This document shows positions 25,815 through 33,950 of a DNA stretch of 64,000 bases, piece by piece (position 1 is the stretch's first letter; each line of letters begins with the position of its first letter). Origin of the DNA: Variovorax sp. Sphag1AA (GTDB lineage: Bacteria > Pseudomonadota > Gammaproteobacteria > Burkholderiales > Burkholderiaceae_C). The stretch spans positions 24,596 through 88,595 of the forward strand of contig NZ_JACHYC010000014.1 in assembly GCF_014192575.1 (NCBI RefSeq), in the 5' to 3' direction. The translations under genes and the position numbers were made by a program. The notes beneath the pieces were generated by a model. The model ran no database searches. It was not told the DNA's origin and was given only the letters and a program-made list of their open reading frames with translations.

Positions 25815-26210
25815 ATGACCATTTCCGAAGTCGAGGCGCACTCGCGCGCTGTCGTGTCCCTCCAGGTGCTTCTGTCGAAGCATTGCCCTGGCTCCTCACC
25901 CTACTGCATCGCTGAACGTGCCCTTGACCTGGCGTTCAATTGGCCGCGTGCGAGTAGTGCCATTTCCGAACTTGAACTCTTGGCGGAGGCAGAAAGTCTC
26001 ATTGAGCGCCAGGTTCGTTCCAAGCTCATCGCTGCCCCATTCCCCCACCTTTCCCCTGCTTATCGTCGGTCTGAGCGCGCGCCCGCTCGCCCCTGCTTCT
26101 TGGCGCGGCCCGGTTCAGTGCGGCGGCGTGTGACCGAGCAGTTGGGCCAGGTGGAACTCTGGCTGACGCCAGAGGTGCGCAGGGGGGACGGACATGCCGT
26201 CATGCCCTGA
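25815..26210 (+). CDS. Hypothetical protein, first gene of the GIY-YIG/GHKL operon
   Basis: The ATG at 25815 follows AAAGGCG and gives 131 residues. The N-terminal 75 residues are helical (HSRAVVSLQVLLSKHC, then IAERALDLAFNW) and the C-terminal part is Arg/Pro-rich. No family is recognised. Its 3' end overlaps the start of the GIY-YIG gene by 17 bp, so translation is coupled and it is likely a real, functional partner. It might be an adaptor or regulator of the nuclease. Confidence 0.5.
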   Translation: MTISEVEAHSRAVVSLQVLLSKHCPGSSPYCIAERALDLAFNWPRASSAISELELLAEAESLIERQVRSKLIAAPFPHLSPAYRRSERAPARPCFLARPGSVRRRVTEQLGQVELWLTPEVRRGDGHAVMP

Positions 26211-26652
26211 ACTGTTGTTCGAAGAGCCTCGACAGGTCGCCTTCGTTGCCAATCCATCGGTCGTTCGCGCTTTCGTGCCACCCGGATGGCCTGGCGTGTA
26301 CATGTTGCTTCGAATGGAAGTGCCGTTCTATGTAGGACGCTCCGACAACTGCATCCAAACGCGCTTGGCGCGCCACCCGTTGCTGCCTATTGCAACGTAC
26401 GTGGCGTGGAGGACGCGCGAAAGCCCCCTGCAGGCGTATCGCCTGGAGTCGGCGTGGTTCCACATCCTGCGCCTGACCGGCGCTCTCTCTAACCAGATTC
26501 ACCCCGCTCGACCGGCCGGGTGCCCCGACAGTTGCCCCTTCTGCAGCACGGGCGACTGCAAGGCATGGACGCATCTACTGCGACCAAGCCTGGACATCAG
26601 TGCTGCGCCCACGGTGGCCGCCGACCTGACGGCGACGGCTGCAAAAACCTGA
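26194..26652 (+). CDS. GIY-YIG nuclease with a C-terminal zinc knuckle
   Basis: The ATG at 26194 has a GGGGGGA ribosome site about 6 nt upstream. The protein is 152 residues: GVY (34-36), FYVGRSDNCIQTRLARH with YVG at 46-48 and R57/R60, E85 (RLESAW) and N100, the full GIY-YIG active-site series. Residues 110-122 (CPDSCPFCSTGDC) form a C-x3-C-x2-C-x4-C cluster that could bind zinc. The tail is Ala/Thr-rich. It lies between the unknown protein and the GHKL ATPase (9 bp before the latter), and is the best candidate for the cutting subunit of a restriction arm. Confidence 0.75.
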   Translation: MPSCPELLFEEPRQVAFVANPSVVRAFVPPGWPGVYMLLRMEVPFYVGRSDNCIQTRLARHPLLPIATYVAWRTRESPLQAYRLESAWFHILRLTGALSNQIHPARPAGCPDSCPFCSTGDCKAWTHLLRPSLDISAAPTVAADLTATAAKT

Positions 26653-26661
26653 GGAAATGAA

Positions 26662-28401
26662 ATGTCTACTGCTACTGCAACTACCACGAGCGCAACCGGC
26701 GATATCGCCATGATTCAGACGGGGCAGGCTCTGCTTTCGCTCCGGGATTCGGGCCACAGCCTGCCTACAGCCCTGGGCGAGGTCATCGACAACAGCATTG
26801 AGGCCAATGCCAACAACATCCTGGTGCTGCTGGAGCAAAGCGAGGAGCGCGGCAAGAAGCGCGTCCATCGCATTGCGATTCGCGATGACGGTGACGGCAT
26901 GCCGGCGGAAATCCTGCACCGCTATCTGGTGCTGGGATATTCGTCGCGCTATATGCGCTCGGACACCATTGGAAAATACGGTGTCGGCGCAAAACTTGCG
27001 GCATTGAACTTTGGACGCCGCATTGACGTCTGGAGTCGCAATCGACCAGATGCCGAGTGGTTGCATGTTCACTTCGACCTCAATGAGGCGCTCGTTGAGG
27101 AAGGCTTGGGTAAGTCGGTTGTGCTGAAGGCGCCTGCGCCTGCAGCGCCTCCGCCGGACCTGAACCTAGAATTTCCCAAGGAAACAGGCACTGTTGTGCT
27201 GTGGTCTAACGTTGACCGCTTGGAGGAAGGTCGTGCGGCACGCGACTTCAATGAGCTGCGCCAGGAGCTGGAGAAGGAGTTGTCGCGCATCTTCCGGCAC
27301 TTCCTTGACGGTGGCATCAAGATTTCCATCAATGACTCGTTGCTCATCCCTCATGACCCGCTGATGCTGCTGGAGCGCACCTGGGCCGACACCGTGCTCA
27401 ACAAAGAGTACAAGCGGGACGACCTCAAGAAGGGGGTTCTGCACCACTACGGCGCAACCACAATTGGCGAGGACATCGTGAAAATCGGCCAGCACGCGGC
27501 GCACTTGCGTGTGACCCTCTACCCCAAGGAAGTCCTGCGTCGCCGAGGCCTCGGCGGTGACACGCTGGCGAAGTCTCTGCGCATTCCGGAGAATGAAGGC
27601 GCGCTCAGCTTCGTCCGTAAGAATCGCGAGGTAGCGTACTCCAACGTCCCTCGCATCCTTCCTGGCGGGGTGCAGGAGATGGACCGCTTCATTGGCATCG
27701 AAGTGTCCTTTGACCCGGAGCTGGACGACTACTTCGGCATCCGCAACGTCAAACGGGGCGTGGAGCCCCATGGGGAGCTTCGCGATAAGCTACGTGAGCA
27801 TCTGAAGAAGCACATCCCAACCGCGCGCAAGCTTATCGACGAGACCTGGGGAGTCGCAGCCCGCGAGCAGCACGAGGCGTCTGGCGAGCACGCGGCCATC
27901 CTTGATGCCGTCAAGGAAGTCGATGCCATGATGCCCAAGCCGCGCGTGGAGTCTCAGGAGGACACGCCGCCTGCCGACGTTGTGCTCAAGGAGCTGGCGG
28001 AGGATGCAGGCTTTACCAAGCCCGAAGAGCAGAAGAAGTACATCGAAGACAAGAAGAAGCTTCCCTTCGTCATCGAGTCCGTGAGCTTTCCGGGCAACAT
28101 CTTTCTGAGTACTACGCATGTTGCCGACCAAGTCATCATTCGGCTCAATACACGTCATCCCTTCTACCGGGAGATGTGGGAGCCTCTGAAGGCAATCTCA
28201 GAACGAGACCCCGGTACGGTTTCGGGTGACGAAGCGGTTAAGGCCGCTCGCCGCAGCGTGGAAGCCATGTCGCTGTTGCTCATCGCGTACGGCAAGGCCG
28301 AATCCATGCACGCTAACCCTGTTGAACAGTACGGAGACCTTACTCAGTTTTGGGGGCAGTTTCTGGGCACTATGCTGAACAAGGTTAGGAACGTTCTATG
28401 A
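26662..28401 (+). CDS. GHKL (MORC-like) ATPase
   Basis: The protein has 579 residues. The Bergerat ATP-binding fold is clear: N box ALGEVIDNSIEAN (E40, N44), G1 box DDGDGMP (75-81) and G2 box GKYGVGAKLAALNFG (104-118). A transducer-like domain follows (about 180-330), then a charged helical C-terminus. The lack of a dimerisation/phosphoacceptor domain excludes a sensor kinase; the MORC/HSP90/MutL-type ATPase clamps are the nearest relatives. Coupled with a GIY-YIG nuclease it may act as an ATP-driven DNA clamp that licenses cleavage. It is the last island gene before the attachment site. Confidence 0.8.
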   Translation: MSTATATTTSATGDIAMIQTGQALLSLRDSGHSLPTALGEVIDNSIEANANNILVLLEQSEERGKKRVHRIAIRDDGDGMPAEILHRYLVLGYSSRYMRSDTIGKYGVGAKLAALNFGRRIDVWSRNRPDAEWLHVHFDLNEALVEEGLGKSVVLKAPAPAAPPPDLNLEFPKETGTVVLWSNVDRLEEGRAARDFNELRQELEKELSRIFRHFLDGGIKISINDSLLIPHDPLMLLERTWADTVLNKEYKRDDLKKGVLHHYGATTIGEDIVKIGQHAAHLRVTLYPKEVLRRRGLGGDTLAKSLRIPENEGALSFVRKNREVAYSNVPRILPGGVQEMDRFIGIEVSFDPELDDYFGIRNVKRGVEPHGELRDKLREHLKKHIPTARKLIDETWGVAAREQHEASGEHAAILDAVKEVDAMMPKPRVESQEDTPPADVVLKELAEDAGFTKPEEQKKYIEDKKKLPFVIESVSFPGNIFLSTTHVADQVIIRLNTRHPFYREMWEPLKAISERDPGTVSGDEAVKAARRSVEAMSLLLIAYGKAESMHANPVEQYGDLTQFWGQFLGTMLNKVRNVL

Positions 28402-28446
28402 AGCGACGAGCCGGTGCGATGAACGTGCTCTGCTAGCATCCGCGTG

Positions 28447-28483
28447 CTGGCAGGCTCTGACACTTTTCTGACACTCCTGCCAG
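28447..28483. promoter_or_regulatory. Possible integrase arm-type sites or terminator near the attachment site
   Basis: CTGGCAGG (28447-28454) and CCTGCCAG (28476-28483) are perfect inverted 8-mers that enclose two direct copies of TCTGACACT (28456-28464 and 28467-28475, period 11 bp). They lie 98-134 bp inside the tRNA-Phe junction. Direct repeats spaced about one helical turn near a core site are typical of arm-type integrase binding sites. A terminator for the GHKL operon is the alternative, but no T-tract follows. Confidence 0.45.
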
Positions 28484-28580
28484 AAGTTGCTTGCGCTTTG
28501 TTGCGCTCGACTGCGGTTAAGTTGTTGATTTATATGGTCTTCTGCGATCCGTTGCGCTGGCTTCAAGGCCCGAAAATTCC

Positions 28581-28625
28581 TTGAAAATCCGCGTGTCGGT
28601 GGTTCGATTCCGCCCCAGGCCACCA
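28581..28625 (+). other. Attachment site: 3' fragment of tRNA-Phe
   Basis: The sequence folds as the 3' half of a tRNA: anticodon loop TTGAAAA with anticodon GAA (Phe), 3' anticodon stem TCCGC, variable loop, T arm GGTGG-TTCGATT-CCGCC, 3' acceptor strand CCAGGCC, discriminator A and CCA. Upstream of 28581 the sequence does not pair with TCCGC, and no D arm or 5' acceptor strand is present. The tRNA is therefore interrupted exactly at the anticodon loop, the usual crossover point for tyrosine recombinases. This copy is not functional as a tRNA; it marks the island-chromosome border. Confidence 0.9.
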
Positions 28626-28631
28626 AATCGC

Positions 28632-28667
28632 AAAGCCCTCGAATCTGAAAAGGTTCGAGGGCTTTTT
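28632..28667 (+). terminator. Rho-independent terminator of the original tRNA-Phe
   Basis: AAAGCCCTCGAA and TTCGAGGGCTTT form a perfect 12-bp stem around a 10-nt loop, followed by T residues to 28667. It lies 6 bp after the tRNA CCA end and is the native terminator left in place by the integration. It would also end transcripts leaving the island. Confidence 0.85.
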
Positions 28668-28730
28668 CGTTTCTGACGCACCGAATGCGCGCGGCGTTTT
28701 CGGTGCGCCGCGCAACGAAGTGGAGCAATC

Positions 28731-28766
28731 GGCACCACATTTGCGCTGAAGCGGCACCATTTTTGC
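28731..28766 (+). promoter_or_regulatory. Tandem sigma-54 (-24/-12) promoter matches ahead of the ammonium transporter
   Basis: GGCACCACATTTGC (28731-28744) and GGCACCATTTTTGC (28753-28766) each fit the RpoN pattern GGCAC-N5-TTGC with GG and GC exactly 10 nt apart. They are direct repeats 22 bp apart, 75-97 bp upstream of the transporter start. Nitrogen control through RpoN and NtrC is well known for amt genes. A CGCACCGAA/TTCGGTGCG dyad upstream (28677-28707) could be an activator site. Confidence 0.6.
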
Positions 28767-28840
28767 TTGCGACAGGCGGGCGTTCGCACAAAGACGGCGA
28801 ATCGCACCACAACAAGACAATCCCCCTTCGCAAGCTCTCC

Positions 28841-30043
28841 ATGGACGCACTAACTCAGGGCGCTAACGCGCTCTTCATCCTTCTTGGCGCCATCATGGTC
28901 CTGGCCATGCACGCCGGCTTTGCCTTTTTGGAACTCGGCACGGTCCGAAAGAAGAACCAGGTCAATGCACTGATCAAGATCCTTGTCGACTTCTCGGTGT
29001 CGACGGTCGTGTACTTCCTCGTTGGGTACGGCGTGGCCTACGGGACCCATTTCTTCGTGAGCGCCGAGACCCTGTCCGCCAAGAGCGGCTTCGAGCTGGT
29101 GAGGTTCTTCTTCCTGCTGACATTTGCTGCGGCGATTCCCGCGATCATCTCCGGCGGGATCGCGGAGCGCGCGAAGTTCTGGCCGCAGCTCGTCGCGACC
29201 GCGGTGATCGTGGGCTTCGTGTATCCCCTCTACGAGGGGATCGCCTGGAACAAGGCCTTCGGGATCCAGGACTGGATCGCGTCAGTCACGGGCAGCGAGT
29301 TCCATGACTTCGCAGGCTCCGTCGTGGTGCACGCGGTAGGCGGCTGGCTCGCCTTTCCGGCGGTGCTGCTGCTGGGCGCGCGCCGCAACCGCTATCGCGG
29401 CGATGGGTCGCTGAGTGCACATCCGCCATCGAACATCCCGTTCCTCGCGCTCGGCGCATGGGTGCTGTGCGTCGGCTGGTTCGGCTTCAACGTGATGAGC
29501 GCGCAGACCATCGACAAGATTTCGGGCCTCGTCGCGGTGAATTCGCTGATGGCGATGGTGGGTGGCACGCTCGCCGCACTCGCGCTCGGCAAGAACGATC
29601 CGGGCTTCGTCTACAACGGGCCGCTCGCGGGGCTGGTCGCCGTTTGCGCCGGCTCCGATGTGATGCACCCGCTTGGGGCGCTGGCGGTGGGCGGCATTGC
29701 CGGCGCCATGTTCGTGGTGATGTTCACGCTGACGCAGAACAAGTGGAAGATCGACGACGTGCTCGGCGTCTGGCCATTGCACGGCCTGTGCGGCACCTGG
29801 GGCGGGCTTGCGGTCGGCATCTTCGGCAGCAAGGCGCTGGGCGGGATCGGCGGTGTGAGCCTGATCGCCCAGTTGATTGGCGTCGTCATCGGCGTCGTCT
29901 GGGCCCTGGTGGCCGGCGCCGTTGTCTACGGCACGCTCAAGTCGACCGTGGGCATCCGGCTGACGCAGGAGGAGGAGTACGACGGCGCGGACATCTCCAT
30001 CCATCGCATCTCGGCGACGCCCGACCGCGAAGTGACCTGGTAG
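28841..30043 (+). CDS. amtB: Ammonium transporter (Amt family)
   Basis: The protein is 400 residues from ATG 28841 with about 11 membrane helices. It is an inner-membrane channel for ammonia/ammonium, usually gated by a PII protein. Family signatures include MHAGFAFLELGTVRKKNQ (early helix), VVHAVGGWLAFPA with the first pore histidine, and WPLHGLCGTWGGLAVGIFG with the second. No glnK gene is beside it. The frame is open to 28685 but the upstream part lies in the promoter region. It is the first chromosomal gene after the island junction, with two sigma-54-type promoter matches upstream. Confidence 0.92.
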   Translation: MDALTQGANALFILLGAIMVLAMHAGFAFLELGTVRKKNQVNALIKILVDFSVSTVVYFLVGYGVAYGTHFFVSAETLSAKSGFELVRFFFLLTFAAAIPAIISGGIAERAKFWPQLVATAVIVGFVYPLYEGIAWNKAFGIQDWIASVTGSEFHDFAGSVVVHAVGGWLAFPAVLLLGARRNRYRGDGSLSAHPPSNIPFLALGAWVLCVGWFGFNVMSAQTIDKISGLVAVNSLMAMVGGTLAALALGKNDPGFVYNGPLAGLVAVCAGSDVMHPLGALAVGGIAGAMFVVMFTLTQNKWKIDDVLGVWPLHGLCGTWGGLAVGIFGSKALGGIGGVSLIAQLIGVVIGVVWALVAGAVVYGTLKSTVGIRLTQEEEYDGADISIHRISATPDREVTW

Positions 30044-30047
30044 GACC

Positions 30048-31235
30048 TCAGAAGTCCACCAGGCTCAGGCCCACCATGAAGACGGTGCGCTTCTTGTTGT
30101 AGTCGATCAGCGTGTCGCCGTAGCCGTAGAACAGCTGCGTGTGGAAGCGCAGGTTGCTGCGCGCGGGGTCGCCGATCGCCTTCAGCCACTCAAGGCGGAT
30201 CGAGCCCTTGCCGCTCGCACGCAGGTTGTTGCGTACCGTGACGCCGAGCTGGTTGTCACGGTTGAAGTTCCAGATGCCCTTCACTTCGGCGCGGCCGATG
30301 TAGTCCTCGATGTCCGGGTTGTCGTCCTTGGACGGATCGATGTGCACCGAGCCGCTTTCGGAAATGCGCTTCCAGATGCGTCCCGTGATGATGTAGCGGT
30401 CATCGAGGTCGGCGCCGGCCATCAGGTAGATGCGGTTCCAGCTTCGCGACAGCGGCAGGTCCTGGCCGTTCGACTGGTGGTTCAGGCCGAGGCCGGTGTA
30501 GCGCATCCGCCAGCCGCCGGGGAGCTTGTAGTCGGTGGGGTAGGAGTACATGAACTCCGGCTCATGATCCGTCGTGCGGAACGGACGCGAGAGCTCTTCG
30601 TTGAACACCTGCCATGTCGACTGCTGCGTGTAGCCGAACCACAACCCGTCCCGCTTGTTCGGGTCGTCGCCGGTCAGCAGCCCCTGCGCGAGCTTGGTGC
30701 GCAGCGAAAGTCCGATGCGCATGTCTTGCGCCTGATAGGGGCGGTCCACGCCATCGCGGCCCGGTGCCGGCGAAGTCGGGGTTTCCGGATCATGCGCCGC
30801 CACGCCCAGCGATACGTTCAGCGGGCGATACCCGCGGAAGCCGAAAGTGCCGCAGTCGGTGCCGGACTCGAGTTCCCAGAATCGCGACAGCGAGCTGTAC
30901 TGCCGATCGCGGCAACCATCGGTGGTCGCGACCGAGACCACGCGGGTCGCCGGCACGCTCGCATCGACGGGCGTGGGCGGTGGTGTTTCCGCGAGCACGG
31001 GCGGGGCCGCGGGCACGGCCGCCGCGGGCAGTGTCTGCTGCTGTGCCCAGCGGTCGAAACACGCCAGACGCGCTTCGTTGTCGCCGGTCAGGCGCTGGCA
31101 CTCTTGCCAGGTGAGCTGTGCATCGGCGAGCGGACTGCGCGGCCGATCGACCGCCTGCGCCTGCACGGCGCTCGCGCCGAATCCCGCGATGAGCGTCACG
31201 AAAGAAAGGATGCGAAGGTCCACCCTCATGGTCAT
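30048..31235 (-). CDS. pldA: Outer-membrane phospholipase A
   Basis: The product is 395 residues with a signal peptide (LSFVTLIAGFGASAVQAQA). After a Pro/Ala-rich linker comes a beta-barrel with the OMPLA active site YTGLGLNHQSNGQD, containing the catalytic His and Ser (NHQSNG). The terminal strand ends in Phe as in outer-membrane proteins. The enzyme hydrolyses phospholipids that have flipped to the outer leaflet. The start ATG at 31235 overlaps the stop of the upstream gene (ATGA), so it is co-translated with an exported protein and Rep helicase; the alternative ATG at 31229 is possible. The 3' end meets the ammonium transporter gene 4 bp away. Confidence 0.85.
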   Translation of the reverse strand: MTMRVDLRILSFVTLIAGFGASAVQAQAVDRPRSPLADAQLTWQECQRLTGDNEARLACFDRWAQQQTLPAAAVPAAPPVLAETPPPTPVDASVPATRVVSVATTDGCRDRQYSSLSRFWELESGTDCGTFGFRGYRPLNVSLGVAAHDPETPTSPAPGRDGVDRPYQAQDMRIGLSLRTKLAQGLLTGDDPNKRDGLWFGYTQQSTWQVFNEELSRPFRTTDHEPEFMYSYPTDYKLPGGWRMRYTGLGLNHQSNGQDLPLSRSWNRIYLMAGADLDDRYIITGRIWKRISESGSVHIDPSKDDNPDIEDYIGRAEVKGIWNFNRDNQLGVTVRNNLRASGKGSIRLEWLKAIGDPARSNLRFHTQLFYGYGDTLIDYNKKRTVFMVGLSLVDF

Positions 31236-31702
31236 TTCCCTGCGTTGTCGTTGATCTTGGTCAGCACGAAGGGGCGCGTGCTGTCGTCGGCGGCGTTCCG
31301 CCAGATTCCCTTGAATTCCTTGCCGCAGGATGCAGCCTGCAGCTCTCCCAGCCAGACGCCGCTGATGGCGTGGCCGTCCATCGACTCGTCGAGGCTCAGG
31401 TAAGCGTCTTGATCGACATCGCCTGCGAGCTGGGCGACGCTCGTTGGCGTGTCGCCCCCGCCGCGCGTGATCGTGCCGCGCACGCCGGCGTAGTCGGGAT
31501 GTTTGGCAAGCTGCATCCTGGCAACCCCGGGCAGCCCGTCGAAGCGCGCTTCCCAAGTGCCGAAGAGCGCCTCGAGCGGCATGTCGGAAGCGGTTGCCGG
31601 GCAACTGGTCGCGGCGGCGGCAGGGGATGGGTTCTGCGCCAACGCGTGTCTGCCGGTGAGCAGACACGCCGCCGCCAGGCAGGCGATCAGTGCGCGCTTC
31701 AT
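31232..31702 (-). CDS. Hypothetical exported protein
   Basis: The 156-residue product has a signal peptide (MKRALIACLAAACLLTGRHALAQ cleaved near ALAQ) and two cysteines that could pair (in the N-terminal TSCPA and in AASCGKEF). The middle, LFGTWEARFDGLPG to GVWLGELQ, looks like a small beta-sandwich, resembling lipocalin-like or DUF-type periplasmic domains, but no family is recognised. It overlaps rep (upstream) by 4 bp and pldA (downstream) by 4 bp. The three genes form one operon. Confidence 0.7.
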   Translation of the reverse strand: MKRALIACLAAACLLTGRHALAQNPSPAAAATSCPATASDMPLEALFGTWEARFDGLPGVARMQLAKHPDYAGVRGTITRGGGDTPTSVAQLAGDVDQDAYLSLDESMDGHAISGVWLGELQAASCGKEFKGIWRNAADDSTRPFVLTKINDNAGK

Positions 31703-33795
31703 GGCGCCGATGCGGCGGCAGCCGCGGCAGCGTTGTCCTTGACCTTCTTCGCGAACTCGGCGCGCAGCGCCTTGAGCTTCTCGCGCGGGTCTTCCTTCAC
31801 GGTGTTCTTGTCGAGCGCCATCTCGCCGATGAAGCGGCTCGGTTGCGCAGCCACCATCTCGCGTCCCTGCTTGCGGCGCTTGGTCCAGCTCACCGCGAGG
31901 CTGCGCTGCGCGCGCGTGATGCCGACATACATGAGCCGGCGTTCTTCCTGAAGGCGCTCCAGCGTGCTCTCGCTGATCTTCTCCTGCCGTCCGTTGTCGT
32001 CGTCGAGCTTGAAGGGCAGCAGGCCTTCGTTCACGCCGATCAGCATCACGTGCGGCCACTCCAGCCCCTTGGACGCATGCAGGGTGGAAAGCGTGACGAC
32101 GTTCTGGTCTTGCTCGCGCTCGCTGATCGTGGAGAGCAGCGAGATCGTTTGCGCCACTTCGAGCAGGCTCTTGCGTTCGTTTTCCATCGTCGCGCCGGAG
32201 GCGTCGTCGATCTGGCCGCCGCAGCGCTGGGACATCCAGTCGCAGAACTCGAGCACGTTGGTCCAGCGGCTGGCCGCGGCCTGCTCGCTGTCCTCGCCGT
32301 CGTACAGGTGCTTCTCGTACTCGATTTCCTTGAGCCATTCGGTGAGGAATGCGCGCGAATCCTCCGCGCCCGTGGTGCGTCGCGCCCTGTATTCGAGGTC
32401 GTTGATGTAGCGACCGAATTCATGCAGGCCATCGAGGGCGCGCTTGGGCATCACGCTCGGCAGCGAGGGGCTGAACAGTGCCTCGAACAGACTGAGCTTG
32501 TACTGGCTCGCGAAGGTGCCGAGGCTCGCGAGCGTGGTGTGCCCGATGCCGCGCTTGGGCGTGGTCACCGCGCGCAGGAACGCCGGATCGTCGTCGTTGT
32601 TGACCCACAGTCGGAACCAGCCGCAGAGGTCCTTGATTTCCGCGCGGTCGAAGAAGCTCTGGCCGCCGGAGACCTTGTACGGGATCTGCGCCTTGCGCAG
32701 TGCCTGCTCGAACACCCTGGCCTGATGGTTCGCTCGATAGAGGATCGCGAAGTCGCGGAACTCCCTGAACTGCTGGCCTTGCGATGACGCATCGCCCGCG
32801 CGCAGGCTCTGGATGCGCGCGACCGCGCGTTCGGCCTCGTGCTGTTCGTTGTCCGCGTCGACGACGCGCACCGGTTCGCCCTCGCCGAGCTCGCTGAACA
32901 GCGTCTTCGGGAAGAGCTTCGGATTCGGCCCGATCACGTTGTTCGCCGCGCGCAGGATCGCGCTCGTGCTTCGGTAGTTCTGCTCGAGCTTGATGACCTT
33001 GAGGCTGGGGTAGTCGATCGGGAGCTTGCGCAGGTTGTCGAGCGTCGCGCCGCGCCAGCCGTAGATCGACTGGTCGTCGTCGCCCACCGCGGTGAAGCGC
33101 CCGCGTTCGCCGGCGAGCGCCTTCAGCACTTCGTACTGCGTTGCGTTGGTGTCCTGGTATTCGTCGACCAGGATGTGCCCGAGCGCGGCCTGCCACTTGG
33201 CACGCACTTCGTCGAAGTCCTTGAGCAGCTTGAGCGGCATGCCGATGAGGTCGTCGAAATCCACGCTCTGGTAGGCCACGAGGCGCTCCTCGTAGCGCGC
33301 CATGATCCGCGCGGTGATGCGCTCGTTGTCGTCGGCTGCCTGCGCCTCGGCCTGCGCGGCGTTCAGGCCCATGTTCTTCCACTTGCTGATCGTCCACTGC
33401 CAGATGCGGGCGGTTGCAAGGTCGCTGGTGCCGCCGGCGTCCTTGAGGATCTTCGCCACGTCGTCCGCGTCGAGGATGCTGAAGGCGGGCTTGAGGCCCA
33501 GCACTGCGCCGTCTTCGCGCATCATGCGCACGCCGAGCGCATGGAAGGTGCAGACGACGACATTCTTGGCGTCACGGCCGATCAGGCCCTTGGCCCGTTC
33601 GCGCATTTCGGCTGCAGCCTTGTTGGTGAAGGTGATCGCCGCGATGCGCTTGGGCTCGAGCCCCGCCTGGATCAGCCGCGCGATCTTGTGGGTGATCACG
33701 CGTGTCTTGCCGGAACCTGCGCCCGCGAGCACGAGACAAGGCCCGTGCATGTAGTTGACTGCTTCTTGCTGCGCGAAATTGAGACCGGAGGACAT
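31699..33795 (-). CDS. rep: ATP-dependent DNA helicase Rep (UvrD family)
   Basis: The 698-residue SF1A helicase shows all motifs in order: LNFAQQEAV (Q motif), GAGSGKT (Walker A, about 25-31), ITFTNKAAAEM (Ia), DEYQDTN (II), AVGDDDQSIYGWRGA (III), EQNYRST (IV), TLHASKGLEW (V) and EERRLMYVGITRA (VI). It unwinds DNA 3' to 5' and clears proteins ahead of replication forks. The C-terminus is Ala-rich. Length fits Rep (about 670-690) better than UvrD (720). It is the first gene of the rep / exported protein / pldA operon. Confidence 0.9.
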   Translation of the reverse strand: MSSGLNFAQQEAVNYMHGPCLVLAGAGSGKTRVITHKIARLIQAGLEPKRIAAITFTNKAAAEMRERAKGLIGRDAKNVVVCTFHALGVRMMREDGAVLGLKPAFSILDADDVAKILKDAGGTSDLATARIWQWTISKWKNMGLNAAQAEAQAADDNERITARIMARYEERLVAYQSVDFDDLIGMPLKLLKDFDEVRAKWQAALGHILVDEYQDTNATQYEVLKALAGERGRFTAVGDDDQSIYGWRGATLDNLRKLPIDYPSLKVIKLEQNYRSTSAILRAANNVIGPNPKLFPKTLFSELGEGEPVRVVDADNEQHEAERAVARIQSLRAGDASSQGQQFREFRDFAILYRANHQARVFEQALRKAQIPYKVSGGQSFFDRAEIKDLCGWFRLWVNNDDDPAFLRAVTTPKRGIGHTTLASLGTFASQYKLSLFEALFSPSLPSVMPKRALDGLHEFGRYINDLEYRARRTTGAEDSRAFLTEWLKEIEYEKHLYDGEDSEQAAASRWTNVLEFCDWMSQRCGGQIDDASGATMENERKSLLEVAQTISLLSTISEREQDQNVVTLSTLHASKGLEWPHVMLIGVNEGLLPFKLDDDNGRQEKISESTLERLQEERRLMYVGITRAQRSLAVSWTKRRKQGREMVAAQPSRFIGEMALDKNTVKEDPREKLKALRAEFAKKVKDNAAAAAAASAP

Positions 33796-33950
33796 GGAGA
33801 GTGGGAACGGGGGAGGGCGAGGCGCAAAGCGGGCAATGATACGGGGCGGCCCGTGGTCGCCGGGGCCGTGAGTTGTGCTAGACCTGCCACGCTTTTTGCG
33901 TTAGCTGCACGCAACCCTGCCTTGCGGCAGTGCGCAGAGACAATCGCCGC

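Larger units (their letters stand above)
1..28625. mobile_element. Right-hand part of a genomic island integrated at tRNA-Phe
   Basis: The right boundary is a 45-nt 3' fragment of tRNA-Phe at 28581-28625, separated from any 5' half and followed by the tRNA terminator, as expected when a tyrosine recombinase integrates in the anticodon loop. Everything to its left is accessory in character: defence-like operons, small regulators, HEPN proteins, an orphan antitoxin and gene-poor stretches with palindromes and decayed repeats. Everything to its right is core genome (amt, rep, priA, hemE). No second copy of the tRNA fragment and no integrase occur in the window, so the left end is off-window and the element exceeds 28.6 kb. 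Whether it is one element or several nested in the same site cannot be seen. Confidence 0.8.

Noticed and set aside
28537..28625. A complete tRNA gene
   Set aside because: Only the anticodon loop to CCA is present. The upstream sequence does not form the D arm, 5' anticodon stem or acceptor strand.
29458..30102. Long alternate frames inside the amt, rep, priA and hemE genes
   Set aside because: These are Arg/Ala-rich frames caused by high GC content. Each overlaps a gene with a clear family match.
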